This document shows positions 35,268 through 44,985 of a stretch of DNA of 64,000 nucleotides, in pieces. The notes under the pieces were generated by a model, which saw only the letters and a list, made by a program, of their open reading frames with translations, was not told where the DNA came from and did no database searches. Position numbers and translations under genes: made by a program. The stretch is from contig NZ_JABFAO010000001.1 in the NCBI RefSeq assembly GCF_017168235.1, positions 332,048 to 396,047 of the forward strand, read 5' to 3'. Origin of the DNA: Rhodococcus sp. KRD197. Lineage in GTDB: Bacteria; Actinomycetota; Actinomycetes; Mycobacteriales; Mycobacteriaceae. Position 1 is the stretch's first letter; each line of letters begins with the position of its first letter.

Positions 35268-36725
35268 GTGACGCAGTCACCCAGCAACCTTGCCGGCAGT
35301 AAAGATTCCGACAATTCGACCACCGGATATCCGCCGAATCATCACGATCTGAGTCCAGACGAAAGCAAGATTCTCCACCGCGCCGTCGGGGGGTCCGCTC
35401 TCGGTAACGCTGTGGAGTGGTTCGACTACGCGGTCTACGGCTACCTGGCCGTGTACATCGCCGCCAACTTCTTCCCGTCGGAGGATGGTGGCGCGAGTCT
35501 GCTCTCGACATTCGCGGTGCTCGCGGCATCGTTCATCATCCGCCCGATCGGCGGAATCGTGCTCGGGCCACTGGGTGACCGGATCGGACGCCAAAAGGTT
35601 CTGGTGCTCACCATCACACTGATGTCGTTGGCCACCGCGACCATCGGGTTGTTGCCCACGTTCGACACCATCGGGATCCTGGCACCGATCTTGCTGCTGA
35701 TGTGTCGTCTGGTGCAGGGGTTCTCCACCGGTGGCGAATACGGCGGCGCGGCGGTGTTCATGGCCGAATACGCGCCGGACAAGCGGCGCGGATTCTTCGG
35801 ATCGTTCCTCGAATTCGGCACCCTGGCCGGCACAGTCGCCGGCGCCACACTGGTCACGCTGCTCAACCTCGGACTCGGAGACGAGACGATGGAAGCCTGG
35901 GGCTGGCGAATCCCGTTCCTGGTGACCCTCCCGCTCGGTATCGTGGCACTGTGGCTGCGCACCAGACTCGACGACCCACCGGTCTTCGCCGAAGCCAAAG
36001 CCGAGGGCGGCACCGTCTCCACCGAGGGCGCGGCAGGTGGCGCGATCGAGTCGCTGAAGTTCACCCTCACCTACTGGCAGCGAATCCTGATTCTCATGGG
36101 ATTCGTTCTGCTGCTGAACATCGCCTACTACACGGTGCTGACGTTCCTGCCGACGTATCTCAGCGATACCCTCGGCCACAGCACAACTCAGTCCAACTTC
36201 ACCCTGGTCGTCATCATGCTCATCATGATGGCAATCATCTCGCCGATCGGTGCCCTGTCGGACCGAATCGGGCGCAAGCCGCTGCTGCTCGCAGCCTGCA
36301 TCGGGTTTTTCGTGTTCAGCGTCCCGCTGTTCCTGCTGATCATCAACACCGGTCTGGTCGGGCAGTCGATCGGACTGCTCGGACTCGGACTGCTGCTCGT
36401 GACGATGACCTCGTGCATTTCGTCCACCCTTCCGGCGTTGTTCCCCACCCAGGTTCGCTACGGCGGCTTCGCAATCGGGTACAACCTGTCCACATCGTTG
36501 TTCGGCGGGACAGCGCCGCTGATCCTGACCTTCCTGATCGACAAGACCGGATCGAATCTGATCCCGGGCTGGTACATGATGCTCGCCGCGGCGATCGCGT
36601 TCGTCCCGATTCTGCTCATGCCCGAGACGGCTGGTCGCTCGCTACGTGGCACCCAATGCCCGGGTGAGAACGACGACGAGGTTGCCGCTGCCGGATACGA
36701 ACTAGTGGGGTACAAGCGCCGATGA
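35268..36725 (+). CDS. MFS transporter, metabolite:H+ symporter (ProP-like) family
   Basis: A 485-residue, 12-helix transporter of the MHS subfamily, which includes osmolyte carriers such as ProP. Typical motifs are GNAVEWFDYAVYGYLAV, GPLGDRIGRQKVLV, RLVQGFSTGGEYGGAAVFMA and a second GALSDRIGRKPLLL. The position inside the doeA-like operon suggests uptake of ectoine or a related compound. GTG at 35268 has AAAGG upstream; the long in-frame extension before it overlaps the M20 gene and is not used. The stop overlaps the next start. Confidence 0.9.
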   Translation: MTQSPSNLAGSKDSDNSTTGYPPNHHDLSPDESKILHRAVGGSALGNAVEWFDYAVYGYLAVYIAANFFPSEDGGASLLSTFAVLAASFIIRPIGGIVLGPLGDRIGRQKVLVLTITLMSLATATIGLLPTFDTIGILAPILLLMCRLVQGFSTGGEYGGAAVFMAEYAPDKRRGFFGSFLEFGTLAGTVAGATLVTLLNLGLGDETMEAWGWRIPFLVTLPLGIVALWLRTRLDDPPVFAEAKAEGGTVSTEGAAGGAIESLKFTLTYWQRILILMGFVLLLNIAYYTVLTFLPTYLSDTLGHSTTQSNFTLVVIMLIMMAIISPIGALSDRIGRKPLLLAACIGFFVFSVPLFLLIINTGLVGQSIGLLGLGLLLVTMTSCISSTLPALFPTQVRYGGFAIGYNLSTSLFGGTAPLILTFLIDKTGSNLIPGWYMMLAAAIAFVPILLMPETAGRSLRGTQCPGENDDEVAAAGYELVGYKRR

Positions 36726-37684
36726 CGACGAAACCAGTGGTAGTGGTGCTGCACGCAGACAACCTTCCCGAGCACATGGACTCCGTCTCCGCAGTGGCCG
36801 AGGTGCGCTACGCCACGGCCGAGAACCTCGGCGACGCGATGCCCGGCGCGGACGTGCTACTGCTCTGGGACTTCTTTTCGCCCGCGGTGCGGCGCGTGTG
36901 GGATCGATGCGACTCGTTGAAGTGGATTCACATCGCCGCTGCGGGTGTCGATTCGCTGATGTTCGACGAGCTCGTGCAATCCGAGGTCATGGTGACCAAC
37001 TCGCGCGGAATCTTCGACCGCCCCATAGCGGAATTCGTCCTCGGGCAGATCCTCGCGTTCGCGAAGGACTCGGCACGCTCGGCCGATCTGCAACAGAGGA
37101 AGGTCTGGAAGCACCGCGAGACCGAGCGCATCGATACCGCGCACGCGATGATCCTCGGCACCGGAGCCATCGGGCGTGAGATCGCACGGTTGTTGTCGGC
37201 GGTGGGAATGTCGGTATCCGGGGTGGGACGCACCGCACGCGGCGGCGATACGGACTTCGGGGTCGTGCACGCCAGTTCCGAACTGTCCCAGGTCGTTCAC
37301 GACGTGGACTACCTCGTACTGGTCGCGCCGCTGACGGATGCGACCAGAGGGGTGGTCGACTCCGAGGTTCTCGGCGCAGCGAAACCCGGTGTGCGCGTGA
37401 TCAATGTGGGACGGGGTGAACTGCTCGATACCGAAGCGCTCCTGACACACATGCGCTCCGGGCAGGTCGCCGGCGCGGCGCTCGACGTGTTCGAGCAGGA
37501 GCCGGTGCCGGAGGACAGCCCGGTGTGGACCACCGAGAACCTCGTGATGACGCCGCACATGTGTGGAGACGCGCTCGGCTGGCGCACACGGCTGGCTGAA
37601 TTGTTCGTGGAGAATTTCGAACGGTTCGGACGCGGCGAGGACCTGAAGAACGTCGTCGACAAGCGACTCGGGTTCGTGCCGTAG
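36722..37684 (+). CDS. D-2-hydroxyacid dehydrogenase (NAD-dependent)
   Basis: A 320-residue enzyme of the D-isomer-specific family (PGDH/GyaR type). The Rossmann motif is ILGTGAIGREIARLL. Catalytic residues are Arg in NVGRGELLD, Glu in DVFEQEPVP and His in MTPHMCGD. It interconverts 2-oxo and 2-hydroxy acids. It is the last gene of the doeA-like operon and is coupled to the transporter. The upstream operon encodes a flavin-linked oxidase of the same class of compound, which may form a pair with it. Confidence 0.88.
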   Translation: MTTKPVVVVLHADNLPEHMDSVSAVAEVRYATAENLGDAMPGADVLLLWDFFSPAVRRVWDRCDSLKWIHIAAAGVDSLMFDELVQSEVMVTNSRGIFDRPIAEFVLGQILAFAKDSARSADLQQRKVWKHRETERIDTAHAMILGTGAIGREIARLLSAVGMSVSGVGRTARGGDTDFGVVHASSELSQVVHDVDYLVLVAPLTDATRGVVDSEVLGAAKPGVRVINVGRGELLDTEALLTHMRSGQVAGAALDVFEQEPVPEDSPVWTTENLVMTPHMCGDALGWRTRLAELFVENFERFGRGEDLKNVVDKRLGFVP

Positions 37685-37728
37685 CGGTGACTCGGGTGCG
37701 TCCCGTACCACTGACTAGTGTGTAGAGC

Positions 37729-39012
37729 ATGACCGCAGCACAAGTTTCTGCCGAATCGGCGCCGGGTTCGTCGGACGGACGTGAGGATGTTCACTCCGCC
37801 GCGCGCCGCGCCCGAGTCGCCGCTCGATCGTTGGCTCTGCTGACCACGGCCGAGAAGGATGCCGCCCTGCACGCCGCCGCCGAGGCAGTACTGGCTGCAG
37901 CACCACAGGTTCTCGCCGCCAACGTCGCCGACGTGGAGGCAGCTCGCGCCGCCGGGACCGACGAAGGTCTGCTCGACCGGCTCAGGCTCACCGAGGACCG
38001 CATCGACGGGATCGCGTCCGGTCTCCGTCAGGTAGCGGGCCTACCGGATCCGATCGGCGAGGTGGTACGTGGTTCCACCCTGCCGAACGGTCTGGAGATC
38101 CGGCAGTTGCGTGTGCCGCTCGGTGTCGTCGGAATGGTCTACGAGGCTCGACCGAACGTCACCGTCGATGCTTTCGGGCTGGCGTTCAAGTCCGGCAATG
38201 CTGCGCTGCTGCGCGGTTCCTCGAGTGCCGCGCAGACCAACGCGGCACTGGTGGACGCTATCCGCAGCTCGCTCGGTAGCGAGGATCTCCCGATCGACGC
38301 AGTTCAGCTGCTCTCCAGCACCGACCGCTCCTCCGTCACACACCTGATCCAGGCCAGAGGGCTGGTCGACGTCGTCATACCGCGCGGCGGCGCCGGACTG
38401 ATCTCTGCGGTGGTCCGTGACGCGACGGTTCCGACCATCGAGACCGGTGTCGGAAACTGCCACATCTACGTGCATTCGGCCGCCGATCTCGAGATGGCCG
38501 AGAAGATCGTGCTGAACTCGAAGACTCGGCGGGTGAGTGTCTGCAATGCTGCCGAGACGATCCTGGTCGACGCCGCGGTGGCCGAGACCGCGGTGCCACG
38601 GTTGCTGCAGGCATTTCAGGCCCACAGCGTCGTCGTGCACGGCGACCTGCCAGGCCTCGTCCCCGCCACCGACAGAGACTGGTCGGAGGAGTACCTCTCG
38701 CTCGACGTCGCACTCAAGGTCGTCGAGGACATCGACGCCGCAATCTCCCACATCGATACCTACGGCACCGGCCACACCGAGGCAATCGTGACCAGCGACC
38801 TCCGCGCCGCCCGCGAGTTCAGCACCCGCGTCGACGCCGCCGCGGTGATGGTCAACGCCTCGACCGCCTTCACCGACGGTGAACAGTTCGGCTTCGGTGC
38901 GGAGATCGGCATCTCGACGCAGAAGCTGCATGCACGCGGACCAATGGGGCTTCCCGAATTGACCTCCACCAAGTGGATCGTGTGGGGCGAAGGGCACACG
39001 CGCACACTCTGA
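37729..39012 (+). CDS. proA: glutamate-5-semialdehyde dehydrogenase (gamma-glutamyl phosphate reductase)
   Basis: A 427-residue ALDH-superfamily enzyme for the second step of proline synthesis. [50 protein letters not shown], the nucleophile Cys in [15 protein letters not shown] and [21 protein letters not shown] are all standard for ProA. TAGTGT seven bases before the ATG suggests a leaderless transcript. proB lies 21 kb upstream, so the accessory block sits between the two proline genes. Confidence 0.97.
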   Translation: MTAAQVSAESAPGSSDGREDVHSAARRARVAARSLALLTTAEKDAALHAAAEAVLAAAPQVLAANVADVEAARAAGTDEGLLDRLRLTEDRIDGIASGLRQVAGLPDPIGEVVRGSTLPNGLEIRQLRVPLGVVGMVYEARPNVTVDAFGLAFKSGNAALLRGSSSAAQTNAALVDAIRSSLGSEDLPIDAVQLLSSTDRSSVTHLIQARGLVDVVIPRGGAGLISAVVRDATVPTIETGVGNCHIYVHSAADLEMAEKIVLNSKTRRVSVCNAAETILVDAAVAETAVPRLLQAFQAHSVVVHGDLPGLVPATDRDWSEEYLSLDVALKVVEDIDAAISHIDTYGTGHTEAIVTSDLRAAREFSTRVDAAAVMVNASTAFTDGEQFGFGAEIGISTQKLHARGPMGLPELTSTKWIVWGEGHTRTL

Positions 39013-39059
39013 TCGCGATGGCAGATTCCTGGCACGCGCACCGAAACAAGGGAGTTCAC

Positions 39060-39947
39060 GTGGACCGAGCAGTACCGACGGCACCGCCGCTATTCGGCAG
39101 CGTCGACGATGTCCTCACGCGCCTCGCCGAAACCGGCTACCTGGCAGACAAGGCGACCGCGACATCGGTCTTCCTGGCCGATCGACTCGGCAAGCCACTG
39201 CTCATCGAGGGCCCGGCGGGCGTGGGCAAGACCGAGCTCGCCCGTGCCGTCGCACAGACGACGGACGCCGAGCTGGTTCGGCTGCAATGCTACGAGGGGG
39301 TGGACGAGGCCCGGGCGCTGTACGAGTGGAACCACGCCAAGCAGATCTTGCGTATCCAGTCGGGCTCGGCCGATCACCAGAACTGGGACGCGACCAAACT
39401 CGATGTGTTCTCCGAGGAATTCCTGCTCGCACGGCCGCTGCTCCACGCCATCCGCCGCGAGGATCCGACGGTGCTGCTGATCGACGAGACGGACAAGGCC
39501 GACGTCGAGATCGAGGGCTTGCTGCTCGAAGTACTGAGTGATTTCGCCGTGACCATCCCCGAGCTCGGCACCATCACCGCAACGCGAAAGCCTTTCGTGG
39601 TGCTGACCTCCAACGCCACCCGTGAGTTGTCCGAGGCGCTCAAACGTCGGTGCCTGTTTCTGCATCTCGATTTCCCCGACGCAGACCTCGAACTGAGAAT
39701 CCTCGCGAGCCGCGTACCGGAACTACCGGAGGCAATTGCCGAGCAGATGGTCCGAACGGTGCGTGTGCTGCGTGGCATGCAGCTCAAGAAGCTGCCTTCG
39801 GTGGCCGAGACCATCGACTGGGGCCGAACACTGCTCGCCTTGGGCATGGACACCCTCGACGACGATGCAGTCCGCGCCACGCTCGGAGTGGTGCTCAAAC
39901 ACCGATCCGACCAGGACAAGGCCGCGGCCGAGCTCCGGTTGAACTGA
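39060..39947 (+). CDS. MoxR-family AAA+ ATPase
   Basis: A 295-residue AAA+ protein. Walker A is LIEGPAGVGKTELAR, Walker B LLIDETDKADVEIEG, sensor 1 VVLTSNATRELSEAL and the arginine finger region RRCLFLHLDFPD. MoxR ATPases act as chaperones for partner VWA-domain proteins, and the next gene encodes one. This is the Rv2426c-Rv2425c pair position of M. tuberculosis. GTG 39060 has GGGAG six bases upstream; ATG 39018 in the same frame is less likely. Confidence 0.92.
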   Translation: MDRAVPTAPPLFGSVDDVLTRLAETGYLADKATATSVFLADRLGKPLLIEGPAGVGKTELARAVAQTTDAELVRLQCYEGVDEARALYEWNHAKQILRIQSGSADHQNWDATKLDVFSEEFLLARPLLHAIRREDPTVLLIDETDKADVEIEGLLLEVLSDFAVTIPELGTITATRKPFVVLTSNATRELSEALKRRCLFLHLDFPDADLELRILASRVPELPEAIAEQMVRTVRVLRGMQLKKLPSVAETIDWGRTLLALGMDTLDDDAVRATLGVVLKHRSDQDKAAAELRLN

Positions 39948-39948
39948 C

Positions 39949-41364
39949 GTGTACTCCCCGCGCGGTCTGCCCGGACACCTGGTCGACTTCGTCGAAGCAC
40001 TCCGTCGGCGCGGAATCGACGTCGGGCCCTCGGAAACCGTCGACGCCGGCCGAGTGATGTCCGTGCTCGACCTGCTCGACCGAGAGGCTGTCCGCGAGGG
40101 ACTGGCCTGCTCGCTGCTACGCAGGCCGACTCACCGCGCCACCTTCGACGCGCTGTTCGACCTGTGGTTTCCAGTGGCAACCGGACAACGAGACTCGGGA
40201 AAAATCGACACTGCACTGCCCCGAACCGACGAAGGTGAGATCGACTACATCGCATTGCGGGAGCTGATCACCGAACTCCTCATCGACGGCGGCTCCGACG
40301 CCATCGAACTGACCGAGATGTTGGCCGCTCAGATGGTCGAGGAGCTGGGACAGTACAAATCCGCGAACGGACCGTCCTTCTCCTCTTACCAGGCACTGCG
40401 TGACGTCGCCCCCGACACCCTGCTGAGCAAGATCCTCGATGGTCTCCTCGGCAACGCCGACGCCGGACCGGATCGCGCGTCCGGTAGCTACGAGGACGAG
40501 GTCGCCAAGCGCACCGCCGCACAGCGCATCGCAGACCTACGCAAAATGGTCGAAAAAGAGACACGACGACGCGCAGCCGAACAGCTCGGCCACAACCGAG
40601 TCGCGAGCTACAGCGTCCCGAAACTTGCTGAGGACGTCGACTTCCTGCGCGCATCGGACACCGAAATGGTGGCCCTGCGTCGGAGTGTGACGCCCCTCGC
40701 GCGGCTACTTGCCAGCAGGCTCGCCGCGCGCAGAAAGCGCAGCCGAGCTGGATCGATCGACCTGCGGCGCACACTCCGCAAGTCCATGTCGACTGGTGGT
40801 GTACCCATCGACCTGGTGCAACGCAAACCCCGTCGTGCGCGACCGGAGCTCGTGGTGCTGTGCGACGTGTCTGGATCGGTGGCCGGCTTCAGCCACTTCA
40901 CGTTGCTGCTCGTGCACGCCCTTCGTGAACAGTTCTCCCGCGTCCGTATCTTCGCGTTCATCGATTCCACCGACGAAGTCACGCGATTCTTCGACTCCGG
41001 TTCCGATCTCGGGGCCGCGATGGCAGCCATCATGGCCGAGTCGAACCTGATCACTTACGACGGTCACTCCGACTACGGGAACGCCTTCGAAACGTTCGAC
41101 GACAAGTACGCGCAGTCAGTGACGTCACGGACATCGGTGCTCGTCCTCGGCGACGCTCGCACCAACTACCGCGACCCAAAAGTCGCCGCGTTGGCGCACA
41201 CCGTTTCGGTGGCCAAACACGCCTACTGGCTCAATCCCGAGCCCAAAGGGCAATGGGGATCGGGCGACTCCGCGACCCGGGCATACGCCGAAGTCATCAG
41301 CATGTACGAGTGCCGCACCGCCCAGCAGCTCAGCGACATCGTCTCCCGGCTACTGCCGGTCTGA
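39949..41364 (+). CDS. VWA domain-containing protein, CoxE-like
   Basis: A 471-residue protein with a C-terminal von Willebrand A domain of the CoxE type. The metal site starts with [16 protein letters not shown] (DxSxS) and ends with [14 protein letters not shown]. The N-terminal half is helical and charged ([24 protein letters not shown]). CoxE-like proteins act with MoxR ATPases in maturation of metalloenzymes; the specific client here is unknown. It begins two bases after the moxR stop. Confidence 0.9.
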   Translation: MYSPRGLPGHLVDFVEALRRRGIDVGPSETVDAGRVMSVLDLLDREAVREGLACSLLRRPTHRATFDALFDLWFPVATGQRDSGKIDTALPRTDEGEIDYIALRELITELLIDGGSDAIELTEMLAAQMVEELGQYKSANGPSFSSYQALRDVAPDTLLSKILDGLLGNADAGPDRASGSYEDEVAKRTAAQRIADLRKMVEKETRRRAAEQLGHNRVASYSVPKLAEDVDFLRASDTEMVALRRSVTPLARLLASRLAARRKRSRAGSIDLRRTLRKSMSTGGVPIDLVQRKPRRARPELVVLCDVSGSVAGFSHFTLLLVHALREQFSRVRIFAFIDSTDEVTRFFDSGSDLGAAMAAIMAESNLITYDGHSDYGNAFETFDDKYAQSVTSRTSVLVLGDARTNYRDPKVAALAHTVSVAKHAYWLNPEPKGQWGSGDSATRAYAEVISMYECRTAQQLSDIVSRLLPV

Positions 41365-41386
41365 GCGCGAAGTAAGCTCGTCAACC

Positions 41387-42166
41387 GTGCAGCAACAACA
41401 CCGGACGGTCCGCAGGCTGGGAGTGATGGGCGGGACATTCGACCCCATCCACCACGGCCACCTCGTCGCAGCCAGCGAGGTCGCCAACAGCTTCGGGCTC
41501 GACGAGGTCATCTTCGTGCCCACCGGAACGCCATGGCAGAAGCAGGGCAAGGTGGTCAGCCCCGCCGAGGACCGCTACCTGATGACCGTGATCGCGACCG
41601 CGTCCAACCCTCGATTCTCGGTCAGCCGGGTCGACGTGGACCGAGAGAAGCTGACCTACACCGTCGACACCCTCCGCGACCTCCGTGCACAGCACCCTGC
41701 CGCCGAGCTGTACTTCATCACCGGAGCCGACGCGCTCGAGAGTATCCTGACCTGGCAGAACTGGGAGGAGCTGTTCGAGCTGGCAAAATTCGTCGGAGTA
41801 TCGAGGCCCGGCTTCGAACTCGGGGTCGAACATCTGGCCGACCATCTCCAAGATCTCCCGCAGGACGCACTGACCCTCATCGAGATCCCGGCCCTGGCCA
41901 TCTCCTCGTCCGAGTGTCGGCTCAGAGCCAGCGAGAATCGGCCCGTCTGGTACCTCGTCCCGGACGGTGTGGTCCAGTACATCTCGAAGAGAAATCTCTA
42001 CAGGCCGCGTGACGAACAGCGGATGGACGGCTCGGTCACCATGTCCGAGCCGGTCCCACGCAAGACCGAGAACGACCCGCCAGAACCGGCGCAGCCAGAA
42101 CATGACGGCCCGACGCAGCCCGTTTCGGAGCAACATGGATCAACCTTGGGAGAGAAGAACACGTGA
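41387..42166 (+). CDS. nadD: nicotinate-nucleotide adenylyltransferase
   Basis: A 259-residue NaMN adenylyltransferase of NAD synthesis. The HxGH motif is in [18 protein letters not shown] and the C-terminal ISSSxxR motif is [11 protein letters not shown]. The core ends at about residue 205 ([10 protein letters not shown]); a Pro/Glu-rich tail of roughly 55 residues follows and is unlike the shorter family norm. TAAGCT eight bases before the GTG could serve a leaderless transcript. The stop overlaps the GTG of rsfS. Confidence 0.95.
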   Translation: MQQQHRTVRRLGVMGGTFDPIHHGHLVAASEVANSFGLDEVIFVPTGTPWQKQGKVVSPAEDRYLMTVIATASNPRFSVSRVDVDREKLTYTVDTLRDLRAQHPAAELYFITGADALESILTWQNWEELFELAKFVGVSRPGFELGVEHLADHLQDLPQDALTLIEIPALAISSSECRLRASENRPVWYLVPDGVVQYISKRNLYRPRDEQRMDGSVTMSEPVPRKTENDPPEPAQPEHDGPTQPVSEQHGSTLGEKNT

Positions 42167-42591
42167 CTGCAACAGACCAGGCCACCTCGATCGCGCGCAT
42201 CGCCGCACTCGCCGCCGATGACAAACTCGCGACCGACGTAGTAGTTCTCGACGTCTCGGAGCAGTTGGTCATCACCGACTGCTTCGTCATCGCGTCGGCC
42301 CCCAACGAACGCCAGGTCAACGCCATCGTCGAGAACATCGAAGACAAACTCCGCGAAGAGGGATTCAAGCCGATTCGCAAAGAGGGAACACGCGAGGGAC
42401 GCTGGGCCCTGCTCGACTACATCGACGTCGTCGTCCACGTGCAACACAACGACGAACGCAACTTCTACGCGCTCGAACGACTGTGGAAGGACTGCCCGAC
42501 CGTGGCGGTGCCCGGGCTCGGCGAGCGAACGGACACCGAGGACAACGGTGCATCGAATGACGAGGCGTCGAACCCGGAACCGGAGCAATGA
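42163..42591 (+). CDS. rsfS: ribosomal silencing factor RsfS
   Basis: A 142-residue RsfS (Iojap) protein that binds L14 and blocks subunit joining under starvation. It has the characteristic [37 protein letters not shown] and [21 protein letters not shown] short acidic tail follows. It overlaps nadD and the phosphatase gene (GTGA, ATGA), the common nadD-rsfS pairing. Confidence 0.96.
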   Translation: MTATDQATSIARIAALAADDKLATDVVVLDVSEQLVITDCFVIASAPNERQVNAIVENIEDKLREEGFKPIRKEGTREGRWALLDYIDVVVHVQHNDERNFYALERLWKDCPTVAVPGLGERTDTEDNGASNDEASNPEPEQ

Positions 42592-43250
42592 CCCAAGAGG
42601 TGAAGCGTCAGCTCATCCTGTTGCGCCACGGCCAGACCGACTACAACGCGACCGACAGGATGCAGGGCCAACTCGACACCGATCTCACGGAACTGGGACA
42701 GACCCAGGCCAAGACCGCCGCCGCTGAACTCGCCACTCGCTCGCCGATGCGCATCGTCGCCTCCGATCTGCGGCGAGCCTTCGACACAGCCGTCGCGCTC
42801 GGCGACGCAAGCGATCTGTCGGTCACAGTCGATACCAGACTCCGTGAAACTCATCTGGGGGACTGGCAGGGGTTGACGCACCACGAGGTCGACGAGCGTT
42901 CACCAGGCGCTCGCGTCGCCTGGCGCGCCGACGCAACCATGGCCCCGCCGTCCGGCGAGAGCCGCGTCGACGTCGCGCGGCGCAGCGTCCCCGTCGTCAC
43001 CGAACTGTGTGCTGAACTGCCGGACTGGGGCGGCGCCTCGACCGCTCCCGTGATCCTGGTCGCGCACGGTGGCCTCATCGCGGCCCTGACAGCGGCTCTG
43101 CTGGACCTACCGGTCGAAAGGTGGCCGGTGCTGGGCGGACTGTCCAACACGAGCTGGGTGCAACTGAGCAGTCACGGAAACGACGAGTCTCTCCGGTGGC
43201 GGCTCGACGTATGGAACGCGTCCGCGAGAGTGGCCAGTGACGTCCTCTGA
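42588..43250 (+). CDS. gpgP: histidine phosphatase family protein (glucosyl-3-phosphoglycerate phosphatase-like)
   Basis: A 220-residue phosphoglycerate-mutase-like phosphatase. The catalytic signature [11 protein letters not shown] is at the N-terminus and the second His lies in [11 protein letters not shown]. In mycobacteria the enzyme at this spot (Rv2419c, GpgP) dephosphorylates glucosyl-3-phosphoglycerate for methylglucose lipopolysaccharide synthesis. The next gene, octT-like, belongs to the same pathway, which supports the call. The exact substrate is inferred from position. Confidence 0.85.
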   Translation: MTQEVKRQLILLRHGQTDYNATDRMQGQLDTDLTELGQTQAKTAAAELATRSPMRIVASDLRRAFDTAVALGDASDLSVTVDTRLRETHLGDWQGLTHHEVDERSPGARVAWRADATMAPPSGESRVDVARRSVPVVTELCAELPDWGGASTAPVILVAHGGLIAALTAALLDLPVERWPVLGGLSNTSWVQLSSHGNDESLRWRLDVWNASARVASDVL

Positions 43251-44043
43251 AAATCCGCCTGACGAGCATTCGGGTCATTCCGCAGGCTCCACTCCTGCTT
43301 CTTCGGGTCATTCCGCAGGCTCCACTCCTGTCCTTTTGGTACTTGCTGATTCGTTGAGCTATTACGGCCCCGAGGGCGGGCTGCCGGTCGACGACCCGCG
43401 TCTGTGGCCCAACCTGGTCGCTGCAGAACTGGGCTGGAAGGTCGAACTGGTCGCGCGGATCGGATGGACCAGTCGTGACATCTGGTGGGCTCTGACACAG
43501 GACCCCCGGGTGTGGGCGGCCATCCCCAGAGCCGGCGCCGTCGTGTTCGGAGTCGGTGGAATGGACTCGCTCCCGTCGCCGCTGCCGACAGCGCTGCGCG
43601 AGCAGATTCGGTATGTGCGTCCTCCTCTGCTCAGACGGGCAGTACGCGCGGGGTACGGATGGTTACAACCCCGACTGTCGCATCTCGGCTGGCCGGTGGC
43701 ATTGCCCCCGAAGCTCAGTGTCAGCTACCTCGAGCAAACGCGGGCCGCTCTGGCATACGTACGACCGGAGCTGCCAGTGATCGGCACACTGCCCTCGGTG
43801 CATCGGTGCGATGCGTACGGCAGGGTGCACTCGGGCCGCCCGGCCGCCGAGCGAGCGCTGCGTGCGTGGAGTGCCGACACCGGCGTGCCGCTGGTAGACC
43901 TCGCCGCAGCGGTCCGCAGCAACATCTTTTCCGAGGACGCCAACCCGGACGGAATCCACTGGGGTTGGGACGCGCACGTCGCTGTCGCCGAGGCCATGTT
44001 GGCTGAACTCGAGCCGGTACGCGTGAAAGGCGGACACCCGTGA
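43237..44043 (+). CDS. octT: SGNH hydrolase-fold protein, diglucosylglycerate octanoyltransferase (OctT)-like
   Basis: A 268-residue SGNH/GDSL protein. Block I is [15 protein letters not shown] (Ser nucleophile), block [13 protein letters not shown] and block [11 protein letters not shown] (Asp, His). The mycobacterial homolog in this position (Rv2418c, OctT) octanoylates diglucosylglycerate in methylglucose lipopolysaccharide synthesis. An unusual N-terminus carries an 11-residue repeat ([11 protein letters not shown]) coded by a tandem DNA repeat. A start after the repeats is possible, as homologs begin near VLLVLADS. It overlaps gpgP by 14 bases. Confidence 0.85.
   Translation: MTSSENPPDEHSGHSAGSTPASSGHSAGSTPVLLVLADSLSYYGPEGGLPVDDPRLWPNLVAAELGWKVELVARIGWTSRDIWWALTQDPRVWAAIPRAGAVVFGVGGMDSLPSPLPTALREQIRYVRPPLLRRAVRAGYGWLQPRLSHLGWPVALPPKLSVSYLEQTRAALAYVRPELPVIGTLPSVHRCDAYGRVHSGRPAAERALRAWSADTGVPLVDLAAAVRSNIFSEDANPDGIHWGWDAHVAVAEAMLAELEPVRVKGGHP
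43269..43330. repeat. tandem 33-base repeat in the octT 5' end
   Basis: A 29-base identical unit occurs at 43269-43297 and 43302-43330 (period 33). It codes GHSAGSTP twice in octT; the opposite strand would code repeated QEWSLRNDP. It lies near the overlap with gpgP. Confidence 0.85.
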
Positions 44044-44873
44044 GAGTTGCTGTGGTGACCGACTCGTCGGCGTGCCTCGACGGCCGGATCACACGGGATC
44101 TCGACATCGCCGTGGCGCCGCTTCATGTGTTGGTGGACGGTGTCGATCTGCGCGAAGGCGTCGACAACATCCCGGACGACTTCACCGCCGGTGGATCGGT
44201 GACGACGGCAGGAGCCTCACCGGGTGAGCTGATCGGTGTGTACCGCGAAGCACTCGAACGCAGTGGGGGAGCGGGAGTGGTAGCGGTGCACGTATCGCGC
44301 GGGCTTTCCAGCACCTGGGAAGCCGCGCGGAGAGCGGCACACGACATCGGCGACCGCGTCCGGATCGTCGACTCGGCCTCGGTGGGCATGGGCCTCGGGT
44401 ACGCGGTACTGGCCGCGGCGCGAGCAGCCTCGCATGGAAAGAACGCGGACGAGGTCTACGACGAGGCCGTCGCCGTGGCAGCTCGGTGTCGGACGTTCGT
44501 CGTGGTGGACCGGCTCGATCATCTGCGGCGCGGTGGCCGAATCGGAACAGCCGCCGCACTGCTGGGCACGGCGTTGGCCATGAAACCAGTCCTGCATCTC
44601 AACGACGGCAAGCTCGTCCTGGCCGAGAAAACTCGCACAATGAGCAAGGCTCTGGGCAAGCTGGTCGATGCGGTCGCGGACGTCGCTGGAAAACGGGGGG
44701 TTGCGCTGACCGTGCACCATATGCAGTGCGAGGATCGCGCCGAGACCGTGGCCTCGATGCTGCGCACGCGGATTCCCGAGGTCAGCCAGCTGGACATCGT
44801 CCCTCTCGGGGCAGTTCTGGGCGCCCACGTAGGGCCCGGCGCGGTCGGAGTCGCGGTCTGCCCCGAGGGCTGA
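44040..44873 (+). CDS. DegV family fatty-acid-binding protein
   Basis: A 277-residue DegV protein that binds a fatty acid in the cytoplasm, generally presented to a fatty acid kinase. [24 protein letters not shown], the [10 protein letters not shown] motif and [22 protein letters not shown] are typical. It overlaps octT by GTGA. This is the Rv2417c position. Confidence 0.92.
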   Translation: MRVAVVTDSSACLDGRITRDLDIAVAPLHVLVDGVDLREGVDNIPDDFTAGGSVTTAGASPGELIGVYREALERSGGAGVVAVHVSRGLSSTWEAARRAAHDIGDRVRIVDSASVGMGLGYAVLAAARAASHGKNADEVYDEAVAVAARCRTFVVVDRLDHLRRGGRIGTAAALLGTALAMKPVLHLNDGKLVLAEKTRTMSKALGKLVDAVADVAGKRGVALTVHHMQCEDRAETVASMLRTRIPEVSQLDIVPLGAVLGAHVGPGAVGVAVCPEG

Positions 44874-44985
44874 TTCAGCCGCCCTTCACTGGGGTTTTCC
44901 ACAGGCCGCAGCTTCATCCACAGCCCGATTCGCGTCCTCGCATTCCGCGCCCTCGCTGCCGCCGGCGAACGATACCGTCCCGGGC

